The translations under genes and the position numbers were made by a program. This document shows positions 20,730-33,010 of a DNA stretch of 56,197 nt, piece by piece (within the stretch, counting starts at the first letter, position 1; the number at the start of each line of letters is the position of its first letter). Origin of the DNA: Saccoglossus kowalevskii (taxonomy: Eukaryota; Hemichordata; Enteropneusta; Harrimaniidae). The notes beneath the pieces were generated by a model that had not been told where the DNA came from, did not search any database, and worked only from the letters and a program-made list of their open reading frames with translations. The stretch lies in assembly GCF_000003605.2 (NCBI RefSeq), contig NW_003134843.1:121054-177250 (forward strand), in the 5' to 3' direction.

Positions 20730-23700
20730 GTAAAACTCTCAAATTTGCTGCGACAGATTGTATTTCTGACCGATTTATCTAGACGCTGTAAAATTATATA
20801 GTAACAGGAACTTCAGAATGTGGAAAACAGAATTATTGATGCTATACGTCCCTGATATTTCATCGAAATATGTTAGTGAAATTCAACCGGCATGTGTTCA
20901 CATACGTCTATTCATTTGCCTACACGACCGATGGTTTTATTTGCCAGATTAAAACAAGAAAGTGCATTTTCTTTGTTTTTGCTTTCTTTTTTTTTTGGCC
21001 GCCTATGTGACCACTTTGTCCCATTTTGGTGTTTGCTTAAATTTCAGCGAAAATTCACAAGTGATGTAGTCTTAACGTTAAATTTAAAAAAAAATCCGTG
21101 AACCAGAAGCAAATGACCATGCTCGCCTATGCTTGGAATTTTTCTCCATTTGTACTACACTAATGTTAGTACCGCAAATTTATCGTTTTCAAAAGGGGAG
21201 TGTTCATGCATGATAAAATACTATACGGGGAAAAAAAGGACAGGCTTGTTTATTATATTTATAATTATCGCCGTCAATGTTAGATACGATTAGTACGATT
21301 CCGTAGTTCCAGATTGCGACAGACGTTTTTCTACATTTACTTTATCCAGTCGTTGGGTCGCAATCTTATTGTCGTCAATCCACCGACAAGTTGAAGTTGA
21401 AATACAGCCGGTCATTGGACTATGAACCACAGTTTAAGTTAGGACAATGTGTTGGTGAATATTTAACTGTCGATTAATTCTTTCATTGTGTTGTTAACGA
21501 TGTTATAAACAAAATACTACAGACCAGCAATCATTGTTATATTACTGGTAAAATTTCACGTAATTGTGATTTAATTATTATTACTCATGGCCAATTATTC
21601 ATCCAAAAATAAGAACATTCATTTCTAATGTATGTCTTGCTGTAAAGATCTCAATTGTTGTCAATTCCAGCTTTCCTAAGCTTTCCCCACCAGTAAAACA
21701 AATTAGATTACTTTGTATGGACTTCGTTTCTTGTGGTGTGTCTCTTGACTCAAAAACACCTGAAAAATCTTGTTTCATTTTACAGAATTGATCAATGAAA
21801 CATTTTGTTGGCTAATTTAGATGTTGCCTACAAATATAACAACAATACAAACCCTGTACAATTTCAAAACTGAACCATTACATACTCCCTTCAATACAAA
21901 TGTTTACACTTAAAATCCAACCCAAACATGCATAAAAGGAAAGATTGCCTATAGCTTGAAATGCATCATGGGTGTAACCATGTGTAGGGCTTCATTATAA
22001 AGCAGCGACTATAACTTTATGCATCATCGGCGCTCAACAGTGTTGTAGGGCTTAATTAATATAGAAGTGGTAATGTTAGGTGTTCACATTTCTATTTTTT
22101 TTCTTCAATTATATTCCGACATGCAATTACCTGCACACATCTGACATCGCACCGTTGGTTTTGTTGTTGTTTAATTAATTGTAGGCAACATTGTTCACAG
22201 CATATCGTTCTGCCTTGTATTCATTCATTCATTTAAAATCAATGAAATGAAAACAAAGTTGCATGTCCTGGGAGGAAATTCAACGACATAAAACTATATT
22301 GTATCAGGTTGAATCCCGTTGCTATAAATAGACCAATTTAACAACTGTCTCAGTGTGCGCACTTCTGCAATACTGTATTTGTTGGATACATCACGCACAG
22401 ATGATGTTTCAGCTGGTGGGTAATCTTTTGGTTAAAAAAAAAAACACTTATTTTTTTTTTTGAGTAAAAAAAATCATTTAGTGCTTATCTGAGCTGAAGT
22501 TTCAAAAATGTGCCTTAAGTACTTTAATTTAGTAGTCATTTTTAAAACATTTAAGTCTTTCACCAAAATTTGAGTGAAATTGAAGTTTTTGTAGTCGCTG
22601 ACACCTGTTCAAGAAAAGATTGTAAAATTGTGACTAGCTTGAATACTAGTAGATGAACTTCGTTTGCAGTGAGCTTTGTTTTCACCATGAAAAATGTTAG
22701 TACTTCTTCAATGATTTTTTTCCCTCCTAATATCATGCTTTATTTTATGAGCATTTTTAAGGATTTGTTTATGAATTGCTAAATTACATGTAGTATTTGC
22801 TGTTTTACCTGAAGGTGATCTTATACTGTCTGTGATGTACGACAGACCCTTGGATTTTTGTCCTCTGTTACAAGCATTGGGTGTGATGAGCTGTGGTCTT
22901 ATCCTGAAAATAAATTATTAGGTTCCTTTCTGAATTTATAGCGACTACGTTTAAATTCTATGATTATAGATTCTATTACTTTTCAAGTTAGCACATTTAG
23001 CTGTTAGCGAATTAAGCAATGATTGAATCCTGTCATTAATTATGTTTTATAGGGGGAAACGGGCTCTATTATTTGTATTCTTTTTGGCATGTAGACATGC
23101 CTTAACATGTAAATGTCTGTAAAATGCTATCTTGGTGAAGATTCAATTCTCTTGTATAACACTGTTCAGTGTTCTCCCCAGAAATTTTTCCATAGAGTCG
23201 CGGCTAATTTGCATAATAATTAGCATACAATTTGCATAAATTAACATGTTGTTTGTCATATGGGGAAATACAACAAGACCAGTTTTTTTTCCTTTTTTTT
23301 CTATTTATTTTATGTACAATCTGTATACAATTATTGTATAACAATAAAAGTGCACTGCATGTTTAGTATTGCAAATGTCCTGCAGAAACACTGAGTTTTC
23401 TGTTTCTTTGCTTGGCCCAGCAATCAGCAACTTTATAAACCCTGTTCGGTCCCGGTAAATTAAACATTGGGTTGATGATTCTCAGTGCTTGTATTCCGTT
23501 TCTGTTGTTTTCTGGTTAAGTACTACAACTGTTACGAGTCACGATATTTACGCTACTATGTAATAATAATAGTTTTTTCGGGCTGAAATTTTTTTTAATC
23601 ATCGATGTTGTCTGTTCAACACAATTGTGAACAAGTCGAGACAACGGAGGTCTGAATTAGGAATTGTCGTCATTGTTATACCACGTAAAATTTAGGCTTT

Positions 23701-26700
23701 TCCTCCAAGAAATAACACAAGTGTCACTCCAATTTCCACACGTTTCTTGATTAAAATTCCTAATTTCTTGATAAATATATTATTTTCCATTTTGCTTCAC
23801 TTAATTCATCCGGATCTGAGCACGATATGCGATCCGAGTGGGAAGTTCACACTCGCTGGATTTTACATGGGTGACGCCATCTTGGATTCACGATCACGAG
23901 GTCAAAATTGTTTACTTCATAAATATATATTTTTCACATTCTGATCTCAAAACACAAATACAATATCAAAAATACTGATAAAAATCAAAACCTAGAATAA
24001 TAGTACGATTACATTTCTAAAAATAATAATTCAAATACGTTTCGTACACACCGGAAACATGTGGCTTTTGACCCCAAGTGTGACTATTCATTTGCATATG
24101 AATATACGTTTTGCAAAAAGCGTTTGACACCGAGGTTTACGGCTTTGCCTTTATAGAACTGCTTTGTTTTTTTTAAACGATATCCAACCAATGAGAAACA
24201 ACAGGGGATTATCCCGGGAATTTGGCATTAATACCATACATTTGTAGATTTAACTAGTTAGCCAGGAAACTTTACAGTCTGTGAGAGACTGAAGAAATCA
24301 GATCACGGGATAAATAATAGCATCGCGGAGAAAACACATAGCGTCGCGGGCAAATCCGATCGCGTTGCTGTTTTGGCCTGGGAGAACACTGCTGTTATGC
24401 GAACCCATTCTCCACTGTATGTGAAGTGGTACATATAATTATGTGCACCCTTACCAATGACATCAATTGTTGCCCCCTATTTTGTTGCAGAATTGCCGTT
24501 GCAACCTGGGATCGAGTTTACTTTTTACATATATATACTATGTAACAGGCTAGACACAACAGGTAGTTTATAGCTTTGGACAATTATAATTGTCTTTCAA
24601 ACTCACTGGCCTCAACAGACTCTAGAAAATAAATAGGAACGTACATTTCAAAAGAGCGAGTTTAAAACGTCAGGCCTTGTATTAATGCAAATTTTACTAA
24701 TCATCTTCTGATTTATGGTAAATTTGATAAGAAATTGCAATTTACTATATTAATGACAGCACCTCAGAAAACCCCAAAAGTATTGTTAACAACAACCATT
24801 TTTTTTTTATTTCAGGTTATTCCTGTAAAACCTACTCCTCAAGGGTTGGCCTCTGACTCGAAAGAAGAGGAAGTTGTCATGGAAGACAAGTTGACTGAAG
24901 AAGGTGCTATTAGCACCACGGTATACATCAAGCATCCACTTCAACACAAATGGGCTTTGTGGTTCTTTAAAAATGACAAATCAAAAACATGGGCAGCGAA
25001 TCTTAGATTAATTACAAAATTTGACACAGTTGAAGACTTCTGGGCGTAAGTATTATAAACATTCTTTGTTTATTCACTTGGTATTGATCTGCATCATATT
25101 GATATATCTATCTGTGTGGATGCTTATGATTAAACTTTGTATTGATTTGTAGTGGTGAGGGGTTTGCAATAGGTCGATATATGGAATAGAATGTTTTATT
25201 TCTACTGTGAAGTGGATATGACATTTCTTTTTAGGTTCAAGGTCAATATAGTTTTATAAAAACACAATTGTCAATTGATTTACTTGGGGGAAATTGGTCA
25301 TTTCTAATTTTAAAAGTAGTCTGTATGAAGGGAACTAGTTCAATTGTTAGCTGTATATAATTACTGCCCATGGTTTACCTGAATTTGACAGTATCATTGA
25401 GTGTCTGGAAAACTATGAAAACATGGAATATAAGATTATTACGAGGATACCTCAAAGTACCAGTATGCACGAAGGCCGTACAGTTCAAGTATCGACCGAC
25501 GAGCAGTGGAGGTCGATGCGCAGTGTACTGTCTGAGTGCATACTTTGAGGTATTCTTGTAATAACCTTATTATTATACATCTTTTCCTTCCAAGGATACA
25601 CTGGGAATGTCGAAATCCAAAATCAGCGAACGTCTTTGTGTAGAGTCCGGTCAAATGCTAGTGTCAGCCATGTTTGTTTTTATTATTAGAGGATGCTTAT
25701 GCACGTAATCATTCCATATTTGGAATTTGAATTTCCTAATATGGTAGGATGAAAATACCCTGTAAAATACCACAAAATTGTAGTGCGGTGTATAACTTAG
25801 TTATGAAATGTAACTCGTCCTCAATAACATCACATTTGACACAGTTAAGTTCAGTTTTTTGGTCGTTTATGTCTGCCTGTCTCAATATGTAGCCTATGAC
25901 AACCGTTAAAATTAGCCTATCATCTATCTGTCATTTAATTGTTTCAGATGAATAGTTACACAGTATGCTTGTATATCAATAATACAAATTGTTTACTATT
26001 GTTTCAGTCATTCTTTGAACGATTATGTTTAACCAAATATTGCTACACTACAGCAAGTTATTATCAACATTGTCGGTAAATGTACAGCAATTGCTTCCAA
26101 TGTTGTTGAAGTTGTTTTGCTACAATAAAGTTTGTTTTGATACATTTGCGACGCACCCAGACTTCTAGCCGCTGTCATTGGACCCACAACGCTTTTCCAT
26201 TTTAGCGTGACCGTACACGCGATTTCCAGTAGTTTTAATAACGGATGATTCATCCAACCAATGTACTTGTTCGACATCATAGTTGGTAACAATATCTATG
26301 AAATCCAGAGTCCACTCTTTGCGTTACGTCCTAGACTCGGCGGCAACACTGGTCAACTTCTTTCGGCTCATCCCCAAATATTTCGTAATAACACAATGAA
26401 TAGTTGACAAGCACGGGAAAGTATCGATGGTACACACATTTTCGGCAATTAAATTTATTCTAATCTCCCTCAAATAAATACTTGGCTTAGTCTTCTTGTA
26501 TAATTCGATGTAACACGTTATCATTAAGTTTTGGGCATTGCTGTGGACCGCCAGTATCATGTTCAATATCACCAGTTGAGGTGAAATTTTTGCATATATT
26601 ATATGCAGTAGATTTTGTCACACCAACCCTTTTCGCTATGTCAGCAAAAGATATTTCTTCTAAATACAGCTCAACTATCTTTTCGCGAATCGCAGGTGGA

Positions 26701-29105
26701 GTCGGGAATCCCTGTTTACCCCGAAACATGATGACTGTGAATGTGACAGTCACAGTCAACGAGTGCGTGATTGGACAGTGGAGCGGCGACTTGAAATCTG
26801 GGTGTGTTGCAAATGTATCAAAACAAACTTTATTGTAGCAAAACAACTTCAACAACATTGGAAGCAATTGCTGTACATTTACCGACAATGTTGATAATAA
26901 CTTGCTGTAGTGTAGCAATATTTAGTTAAACATAATCGTTCAAAAAATGACTGAAACGATAGGAAAATTTTCACCACCAGTTTCCTCATTTCATCACAAA
27001 TTCACAAAATAGTCCTGTTTATAGTCTACACTTTCCTTTAGAAGATTAGAACAAAAAATAGCCAAATATTTTGAGTAAAAACTGAAAATTTACTCAAATT
27101 TTGTCTGTTGTCTCCAATATAAGGATTCATTTTCTGAAATATTGAAGAATGTAAGGAAAAAGTGCAGAAGAATGTGGGTGAGAGTCTGGTGGTGAAAAGG
27201 TTAATCACAGTTAAATAGCAGCAAGCAATGACACATGCTTATATTGATATACAATATAATTTGAATATATTGATTTAACCAGCGTGCAATGACACAAGGG
27301 AAATATTCTGCAAATTGTTGTATGGATATCACTTTCAGTCTGAACGCAACAAATGGTGTTAAAATTGTCAGTTATGCTTTCAATGTTTTTATAGTTACAG
27401 AGATAATCGTTGTTTTTAATAGGCTATATAATCACATTCAGGCTGCAAGTAGGTTACAATCTGGATGCGACTACTCACTGTTCAAGGTAGGTTGCAGAGA
27501 TACGCTAGGTTTACATGGTAGCATTTTATCAGAGTCAAATTATTGCTCCTCCACAAAATAACATGAGATTATCTCTTGTATGTTTATGTGTTACAAGTTT
27601 TCCCCATGTCGTTCAGAGTTGAGCTGAAATAGTGCACTTGACATGTTCTCGTTTACATTGTTCAGGTCTATCCTAGTTCAACACTGAGGGTTTCTTGAGC
27701 TGAACTTGATGCAAGCTGAACATGTTTAAATGCTCATTTTTGCTGGCTCAAACCAACTCCAGCTGTTGTGCTCTGTACTTTGTCTTCTAGTACTTTGACT
27801 GAATTTGTTTTTTTAGGATGGTATTGAACCTATGTGGGAAGATGAAAGAAATAAACGTGGTGGACGTTGGTTATTAAATTTGCAGAAACATAACAGAAAT
27901 CATGATCTAGACCGATTTTGGTTAGAAACTGTAAGTAGAAGTGTTTTGAACTTTTTCAGTGTCTTCAAAATAAAATATACAAATTAATGAAATATAGTTC
28001 AAATCAACAATTGTGTAGTCATTCGTCATCAAGAATATAGTAAAATTTCTCTAACATGATCTGATGGTAGACTATGAATTAAAACAATATTGACAGCCTT
28101 CGTTTCGACCTTTTACTTCATAGAAGTGCTTTGTCACTCGAGGGTGCACTGTAGGATAACCATTGAAACGGTCATCAAGTATGAATAAAATTTGAACTAA
28201 AAGACTTTTTTTTTTTCTAGTTATTATGTCTTATAGGAGAAGCATTTGGAGAGGAAAGTGATGAAGTGAATGGCGCAGTTGTAAATATTCGTAATAAAGG
28301 AGACAAAATAGCAATATGGACGGCTGATTCCACTAGAGGAGATGAAACATGTAAAATAGGGTAAGGATAAAGCATGGGAGAGATTGAAAGCAATGCATGT
28401 AGTCAGTGTGCAATCTAACAGGACTAATATTATATGGACCCTAAGTCAAAATTAATTTTATTCAGTCTGTTGAATGCTGGGTAGGTTAGTATGCTGCGCA
28501 AGTAAATTACTGTAAAACCTGTTGAAAAAGCGGCATGCAATTTTAGCGAATTGTGGTAAAATGCCGTTAATAGCGAAATGTTGATTTAGCGAATTTCTTG
28601 TCATTGTTGATTTCTTTGTTTGGCGGCAATTTTGAATTGATAATAAAGTCATTAGCGACATCTTGAATTAGCAAATCAGTTCTCTCGCTAAACTCGCGAA
28701 AAAGACGCGTTTTACAGCACAACAAGTTGCATCACAGGAAATCTTTGCGAGTCAGTGGCGTGTCATATCGGCTTGAAGGGCACACTACATTAGGTATTGT
28801 TAAACTATATCAGGATTAGTGAGTTTGAATAATCTAAAAAAAATAACATGCAAAACAACGTGCAAGCTAAAAATCTATGGTAGTTGAATTTTTTTTTTGT
28901 GTATGTATAAAAGAAGATCACACAATACATTGGCACATTTATGATACTTTAATCTGCACTAGATATTTTTTGGTGTGTAATTGTGACTTCTTCCTCACAA
29001 AGTACAAGGATGTGACATTTATCAGCCATGTATTAAGGCCACTGGGCAGTCACTTGTTAGTCCCCGTTCAGACGCAGTCCGAAAACGGGGACTTATGTTT
29101 TGATC

Positions 29106-29141
<36 letters not shown>

Positions 29142-32100
29142 TGTGTGCATGCATGTGTGCGTCCGTCCAGACCTGTATCTTAGAAATGCCTGGACCAATC
29201 ACGATCAAACTTCACACATACATCATACATGATATTATACATATGCATATGTTTCACAATCTGATTCAAAATGGCCAAATGGCGGCCATTTTTGTGCTAA
29301 AAATCATCAAAATCAAGCATTTTTCAAAATTGGTATATAGGTTAGACATTATAGGACCTTGATGCACATCATTTTGTTTTTCAGATAAGATTAAAAATAG
29401 CCGACTGGCGGCCATTTTGTTTTAATGAATGTGGTTCTAGTGCCATATCTCTGACTTACTTTGACTGATTATGTTCAAATTTTAAATATACATTATAGAT
29501 CATGTCATAGATATACAGATATATTGGTTTGACGATTCTATTCAAAACGGCCGAATGGTGGCCATTTTTGTGCTAAAAAATCATCAAATATCAAGCATTT
29601 CTGGCATTTCTGGATGGATTTTGTTCAATCTTGGTTACATACATTAGACATTATGTGTTCCTGATGCACGTCATTTTATTTTTGAAATGGCCGACTGGTG
29701 GCCATTTTGTATTAATGAATGCAGCTCTAGTGCCATATCTCTGACATGCTTTGACTAATTATGTTCAAATTTTATATATTCATTATACATGTATTCAAAA
29801 TGGCTGATTTTGTTTTAATTAATGCTGTTCCAGAGCAATGTCTCTCAATACTCGTTTGACGATCAGATACAAATGTCAATCATTTTAATGTTAAACAATC
29901 ATCATAATCATATTCTTGACATGTTTATGTTCCAGCTATATTACTATAATGCTTGGCTTGTTTTAATCACATATTACCATGGTATTTGCATGACACAAAT
30001 TACTATTTATATTTACAGACGTTTATTTAAAGAAAGACTTAATCTTGCACCAAAACATATCCTGGGCTTCCAGGTAAGTTGTTTTTGGTTTATTTTTTTA
30101 ATTTACTGCTTTTAAAGGTCAGCTAAATGCTGTGTTATATACTAAAACATTTTTATTTTTATGTATTTTAAAATGTGGTTATTCATTATCTTGTCATTTG
30201 CATACTCAAATTCCCCTGGTGACATACGCAGGGGAACTTGCAGGTCAGCGTGCAATGCCGATAATGTATATAATTCTTATTCAATTTAATCGTCTTTGAC
30301 TAAATTGAGACTTGTGTACTTGTTGCTTGAGTACGAGTGGACCATAAAGAACACATTAAGTTTATCGTATAGGGTTGAGTTAGATACAACATTGTTTTTT
30401 CTGGTGTAGCTGGTCGTTGGTCAATGTACAATCAGTCACTTGAATGGTGATCAATGAAATCGTTTGAAGTGCTGACATCTCCGCGTCTATTTTTTCCCCA
30501 AGTTTGTCAAGATGGAGTTTGATGTTTGGCTTGTCTAATAATTATTTGCCAGGTTACTGGGTATGTTCATACACTGGTGTATTCCATCGATTGTCTAAGT
30601 AAAAATAAAGATTCAAAATAAAAAGAGACAAAATGTTTTAACATGTTGGGTCATGACGAGAATGGCAGCATTTGATTGTATAACACAAATAATTGAGTGA
30701 AACACAGCAAAAATTCAATTTGATTCAAGTGTGATTGTCATAATACGACATTAAATTGACAGCCCACTTATTATGCAGATCTAACTACTGGAAAAGATCA
30801 CAGTAGTGTGAAGTCGTCATTAACACCAATCACCAAACAATTCAGAAACATTTAGGCAGTGNNNNNNNNNNNNNNNNNNNNNNNNNNNNNNNNNNNNNNN
30901 NNNNNNNNNNNNNNNNNNNNNNNNNNNNNNNNNNNNNNNNNNNNNNNNNNNNNNNNNNNNNNNNNNNNNNNNNNNNNNNNNNNNNNNNNNNNNNNNNNNN
31001 NNNNNNNNNNNNNNNNNNNNNNNNNNNNNNNNNNNNNNNNNNNNNNNNNNNNNNNNNNNNNNNNNNNNNNNNNNNNNNNNNNNNNNNNNNNNNNNNNNNN
31101 NNNNNNNNNNNNNNNNNNNNNNNNNNNNNNNNNNNNNNNNNNNNNNNNNNNNNNNNNNNNNNNNNNNNNNNNNNNNNNNNNNNNNNNNNNNNNNNNNNNN
31201 NNNNNNNNNNNNNNNNNNNNNNNNNNNNNNNNNNNNNNNNNNNNNNNNNNNNNNNNNNNNNNNNNNNNNNNNNNNNNNNNNNNNNNNNNNNNNNNNNNNN
31301 NNNNNNNNNNNNNNNNNNNNNNNNNNNNNNNNNNNNNNNNNNNNNNNNNNNNNNNNNNNNNTTTAATTCTCTAATTTTTAGCATTTTTGGTAAAAAGTGA
31401 TATTTTCGACTTCTTGTTAAAAACTGTAAGACCGATTGCTTTGATACTATACATATTGTTCATTTTCTGATGATATCTTCAGTTCTTTAATTGAAATGTG
31501 CATTTCTAACAGCGGAGCTATCTCAGCCGATAGGCTGCTTGTTTACCATTTTAATTTTTCGGCATTTGTCTTTAACTCCAAGTTCTTTTATAAATGAGGG
31601 CAGATGATTGGTGTAAGAATCTGCGGATAATGGTATAAGGAGAATGTCCATTCCAACTTTTTTTAGCTCTGCTGTTGACAAAGTCGACACAGCGGAGCTG
31701 TTCATATTACTGATTATCCGTCGTCGTCGTTGGCAGCGTCAACTTTACAATTTCAACTTCTTCTTCAAAACCGCAAGTCAAAATGTTTTCAAATTTGATA
31801 TGCAAGTACCTTGGATGGTACTTTCTCAGATTTGTTCATTTCATGTCAAATTCTCTATTTTTGGTGAATATTTTTGTCATTTTTGGTAAAAAGTGATATT
31901 TTCAACTTCTTGTCAAAAACCGCAAGTCCAATTGCTTTGATATTACATATATAGATACTACATGTGGACCTCTCTAAGATTTGTTCATTTTGTAATGATA
32001 TCTTTAATTCTCTAATTTTGGTAAATATTTTGTGTCATTTTTGGTAAAAAGTGATATTTTCCAATATTGTTGAAAACCTCAAGTCTGATTGCTTTGATAC

Positions 32101-33010
32101 TATACATATTGTTCATTTTCTAATGATTTCTTTTGTTCTTTAATTGTAATGTGCATTGCTATCAGCGGAGCTATCTCAGCCGAGAGGCTGCTCGTCTTGT
32201 TGATTTTAAGGGTTTAGTCCACTGATGTCACACCTTCGGATCATTTTGAAAACGCTTAAAATCTCACATGATTACTATACACATCGCTGAGTCTACTAAA
32301 AATGTTTCAAAAAAAGCTCTGACCGAAAATATATCGTTAATAGTATAGTTAAATTATTCAGTATTATGATGATGATAAACATATAGTTTGGTGGTGCACT
32401 TTTACTTCTGCTGGAGTTGGAAAGTTGGAAACAGTCGACTGTTTCAGGATAGGTGGCCATGGCTACAACACAAGAAACATCTCAAATTTACTCAGATGTG
32501 AGTAATCATTTTTAACCAAATAGTGGAACACAAATCTAGTTATGTATTGTACATGAATGTGCAACTACTCAGGTTTAGCATAACGTCCAGATCAGGAGAG
32601 AGGTACTGATGGCCAAATATTTTGGTTACTTCGCCCATCAAGTCATTGAACCACAGTGAATTTTTTTCTGCTACTTAACAAATACTGTGGAATACTTTAT
32701 TTTCGCTGGAATTAATTTTCGCTGAAAACGCTTTTTGGGTGTTTTGCTTGGAATTTATTTTCACTGATTTTTCATGAGTTTAATGTGAAATATAGGAAAA
32801 AAAGTATATTCGCTGGATTGTATTTTCACGGAATCATCCTTTCAGCGAAAATAGCGAAAATAAATTCCAAGCGAAAATAAAGTATTCTACAGTAGTTTCT
32901 TATTTTGTGAGTTACTTTCGTCTGTTATTTATTTTTCACAATTTTTACAGGCACATGCAGATACTATTAGTAAGACCGGTTCAACAGCTAAGAACCTCTA
33001 CAGTACGTGA
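20700..33010 (+). CDS. EIF4E: Eukaryotic translation initiation factor 4E, complete, 7 exons
   Basis: eIF4E is the cytoplasmic mRNA 5'-cap-binding subunit of the eIF4F complex. Exons are 20700-20729, 24816-25045, 27423-27486, 27817-27930, 28221-28360, 30019-30073 and 32951-33010. They sum to 693 nt, or 230 residues plus a TGA stop, and all junctions are GT-AG with matching phases. Cap-stacking tryptophans are W69 (KSKTW) and W115, the latter followed by the guanine-binding E116 (GIEPMWEDE). The eIF4G/4E-BP-binding tryptophan is W86 (VEDFWA). S222 in KTGSTAKN corresponds to the Mnk-phosphorylated human S209. All four sit exactly 13 positions after their human counterparts, so the core has no indels. 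The first 46 residues are variable and acidic, as usual. The gene is divergent from the ABCG2-like gene and convergent with the CRD gene. Confidence 0.97.
20730..23166. other. eIF4E intron 1, first part
   Basis: No coding exon or intact transposon is recognised between exon 1 and the hAT-like element. There is a poly-A/poly-T stretch at 22433-22475. Confidence 0.45.
23167..24391. mobile_element. Non-autonomous hAT-like DNA transposon
   Basis: The ends are inverted: CAGTGTTCTCCCCAG on the left and TGGGAGAACACTG on the right. CAGTGTTCTCCC-type ends are typical of some hAT elements. The 1.2 kb inside encodes no transposase. An expected 8-bp target duplication is not clean; only CTGTT is shared on the two sides. 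Confidence 0.55.
24816..25045 (+). CDS. EIF4E: eIF4E exon 2: first cap-stacking Trp
   Basis: This exon, phase 0 to 2, carries the variable acidic region, then YIKHPLQHKWALWFFKND, SKTW and KFDTVEDFWA. The last motif is the dorsal surface that binds eIF4G and 4E-BPs. Confidence 0.97.
25433..25797 (-). repeat. Double inverted-repeat element, inverted copy
   Basis: Same two modules as at 450-1131, here in reverse order on the plus strand. The palindromic TTATTACGAGGATACCTCAAAG module comes first, then the TTATTATACATC module. It lies in eIF4E intron 2. Confidence 0.65.
25999..26959 (-). mobile_element. Deleted Tc1-like transposon with long inverted repeats
   Basis: Flanked by TA on each side (25997-25998 and 26960-26961). 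The inverted ends are nearly identical over about 165 bp, running inward from GTTTCAGTCATT. On the minus strand, from about 26730, a frame starts MFRGKQGFPTPPAIREK and contains a helix-turn-helix (ADIAKRVGVTKSTAYNICK). A later frame has VHWLDESSV, fitting the first catalytic aspartate block of Tc1/mariner transposases. Frameshifts and missing catalytic blocks show it is dead. Confidence 0.82.
26965..27204 (+). mobile_element. TTAA-ended repeat (family G), copy 1
   Basis: Matches 44191-44429 along its length (CATCACAAATTCACAAAATA, GAGTAAAAACTGAAAATT). It ends GGTGGTGAAAAGGTTAA. The left TTAACC end is missing next to the Tc1-like element. Confidence 0.6.
27423..27486 (+). CDS. EIF4E: eIF4E exon 3
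   Basis: This 64-nt exon, phase 2 to 0, encodes LYNHIQAASRLQSGCDYSLFK, the dorsal helix region that follows the DFWA motif. The acceptor is AATAG and the donor GTAGGT. Confidence 0.96.
27817..27930 (+). CDS. EIF4E: eIF4E exon 4: second cap-stacking Trp
   Basis: This is a 114-nt exon, phase 0 to 0. GIEPMWEDE carries the second cap-sandwich tryptophan and the glutamate that reads guanine. NKRGGRWLL and DLDRFWLET follow. Confidence 0.97.
28221..28360 (+). CDS. EIF4E: eIF4E exon 5
   Basis: This 140-nt exon, phase 0 to 2, encodes LLCLIGEAFGEESDEV, then GAVVNIRNKGDKIAIWT. RNKGDK contains the basic residues expected to contact the cap triphosphate. Confidence 0.97.
28511..28717. mobile_element. 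Small MITE with CTGTAAAAC ends
   Basis: The left end is CTGTAAAACCTG and the right end GCGTTTTACAG. Inside, TTAGCGAA-type motifs recur. It lies in eIF4E intron 5. Confidence 0.5.
29059..29950 (+). mobile_element. AGTCCCCGTT element, plus-strand copy
   Basis: Starts AGTCCCCGTTCAGACGCAGT and contains the GCGT microsatellite. It then has several roughly 300-bp modules, each with AAAATGGCC...GGCGGCCATTTTG motifs. The same series appears inverted at 54083-55310. It lies in eIF4E intron 5. Confidence 0.65.
29107..29147 (+). repeat. (GCGT)n microsatellite
   Basis: About ten GTGC/GCGT units in a row inside the AGTCCCCGTT element. The inverted copy near 55238-55262 has a shorter, degenerate version. 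Confidence 0.9.
30019..30073 (+). CDS. EIF4E: eIF4E exon 6
   Basis: This 55-nt exon, phase 2 to 0, encodes RLFKERLNLAPKHILGFQ, matching the family's KERLGLPPK region. The acceptor is TTACAG and the donor GTAAGT. Confidence 0.95.
30862..31361. other. Assembly gap, 500 N
   Basis: A gap of exactly 500 N, probably a placeholder size, in eIF4E intron 6. The right side resumes inside the GCGGAGCT repeat, which probably caused the break. No eIF4E coding sequence is missing, because exons 6 and 7 join in phase. Confidence 0.95.
31362..32200 (+). mobile_element. GCGGAGCT repeat, eIF4E intron copy
   Basis: Contains CAGCGGAGCTATCTCAGCCG twice (31512 and 32164 regions) and the palindromic AGCTCTGCTGTTGACAAAGT segment near 31665. 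It also has modules of about 157 bp with TTTTTGGTAAAAAGTGATAT. It matches 51240-52655 in the opposite orientation. The left end is lost in the gap. Confidence 0.65.
32685..32892. mobile_element. Palindromic TA MITE (family C), 208 bp, intact
   Basis: Bounded by TA on each side. It begins CTGTGGAATACTTTATTTTC and ends in the inverted form GAAAATAAAGTATTCTACAG. It is in the last eIF4E intron, 58 bp before the terminal exon. Confidence 0.8.
32951..33010 (+). CDS. EIF4E: eIF4E exon 7 (terminal)
   Basis: This exon opens in phase 0 with AHADTISKTGSTAKN and ends LYST plus TGA. It holds the flexible C-terminal loop with the Mnk-site serine. The last four residues differ from the vertebrate ending. 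Confidence 0.94.
   Translation, partial: AHADTISKTGSTAKNLYST

Noticed and set aside
30842-31384. Long frames across the 500-N gap
   Set aside because: They consist almost entirely of unknown bases.
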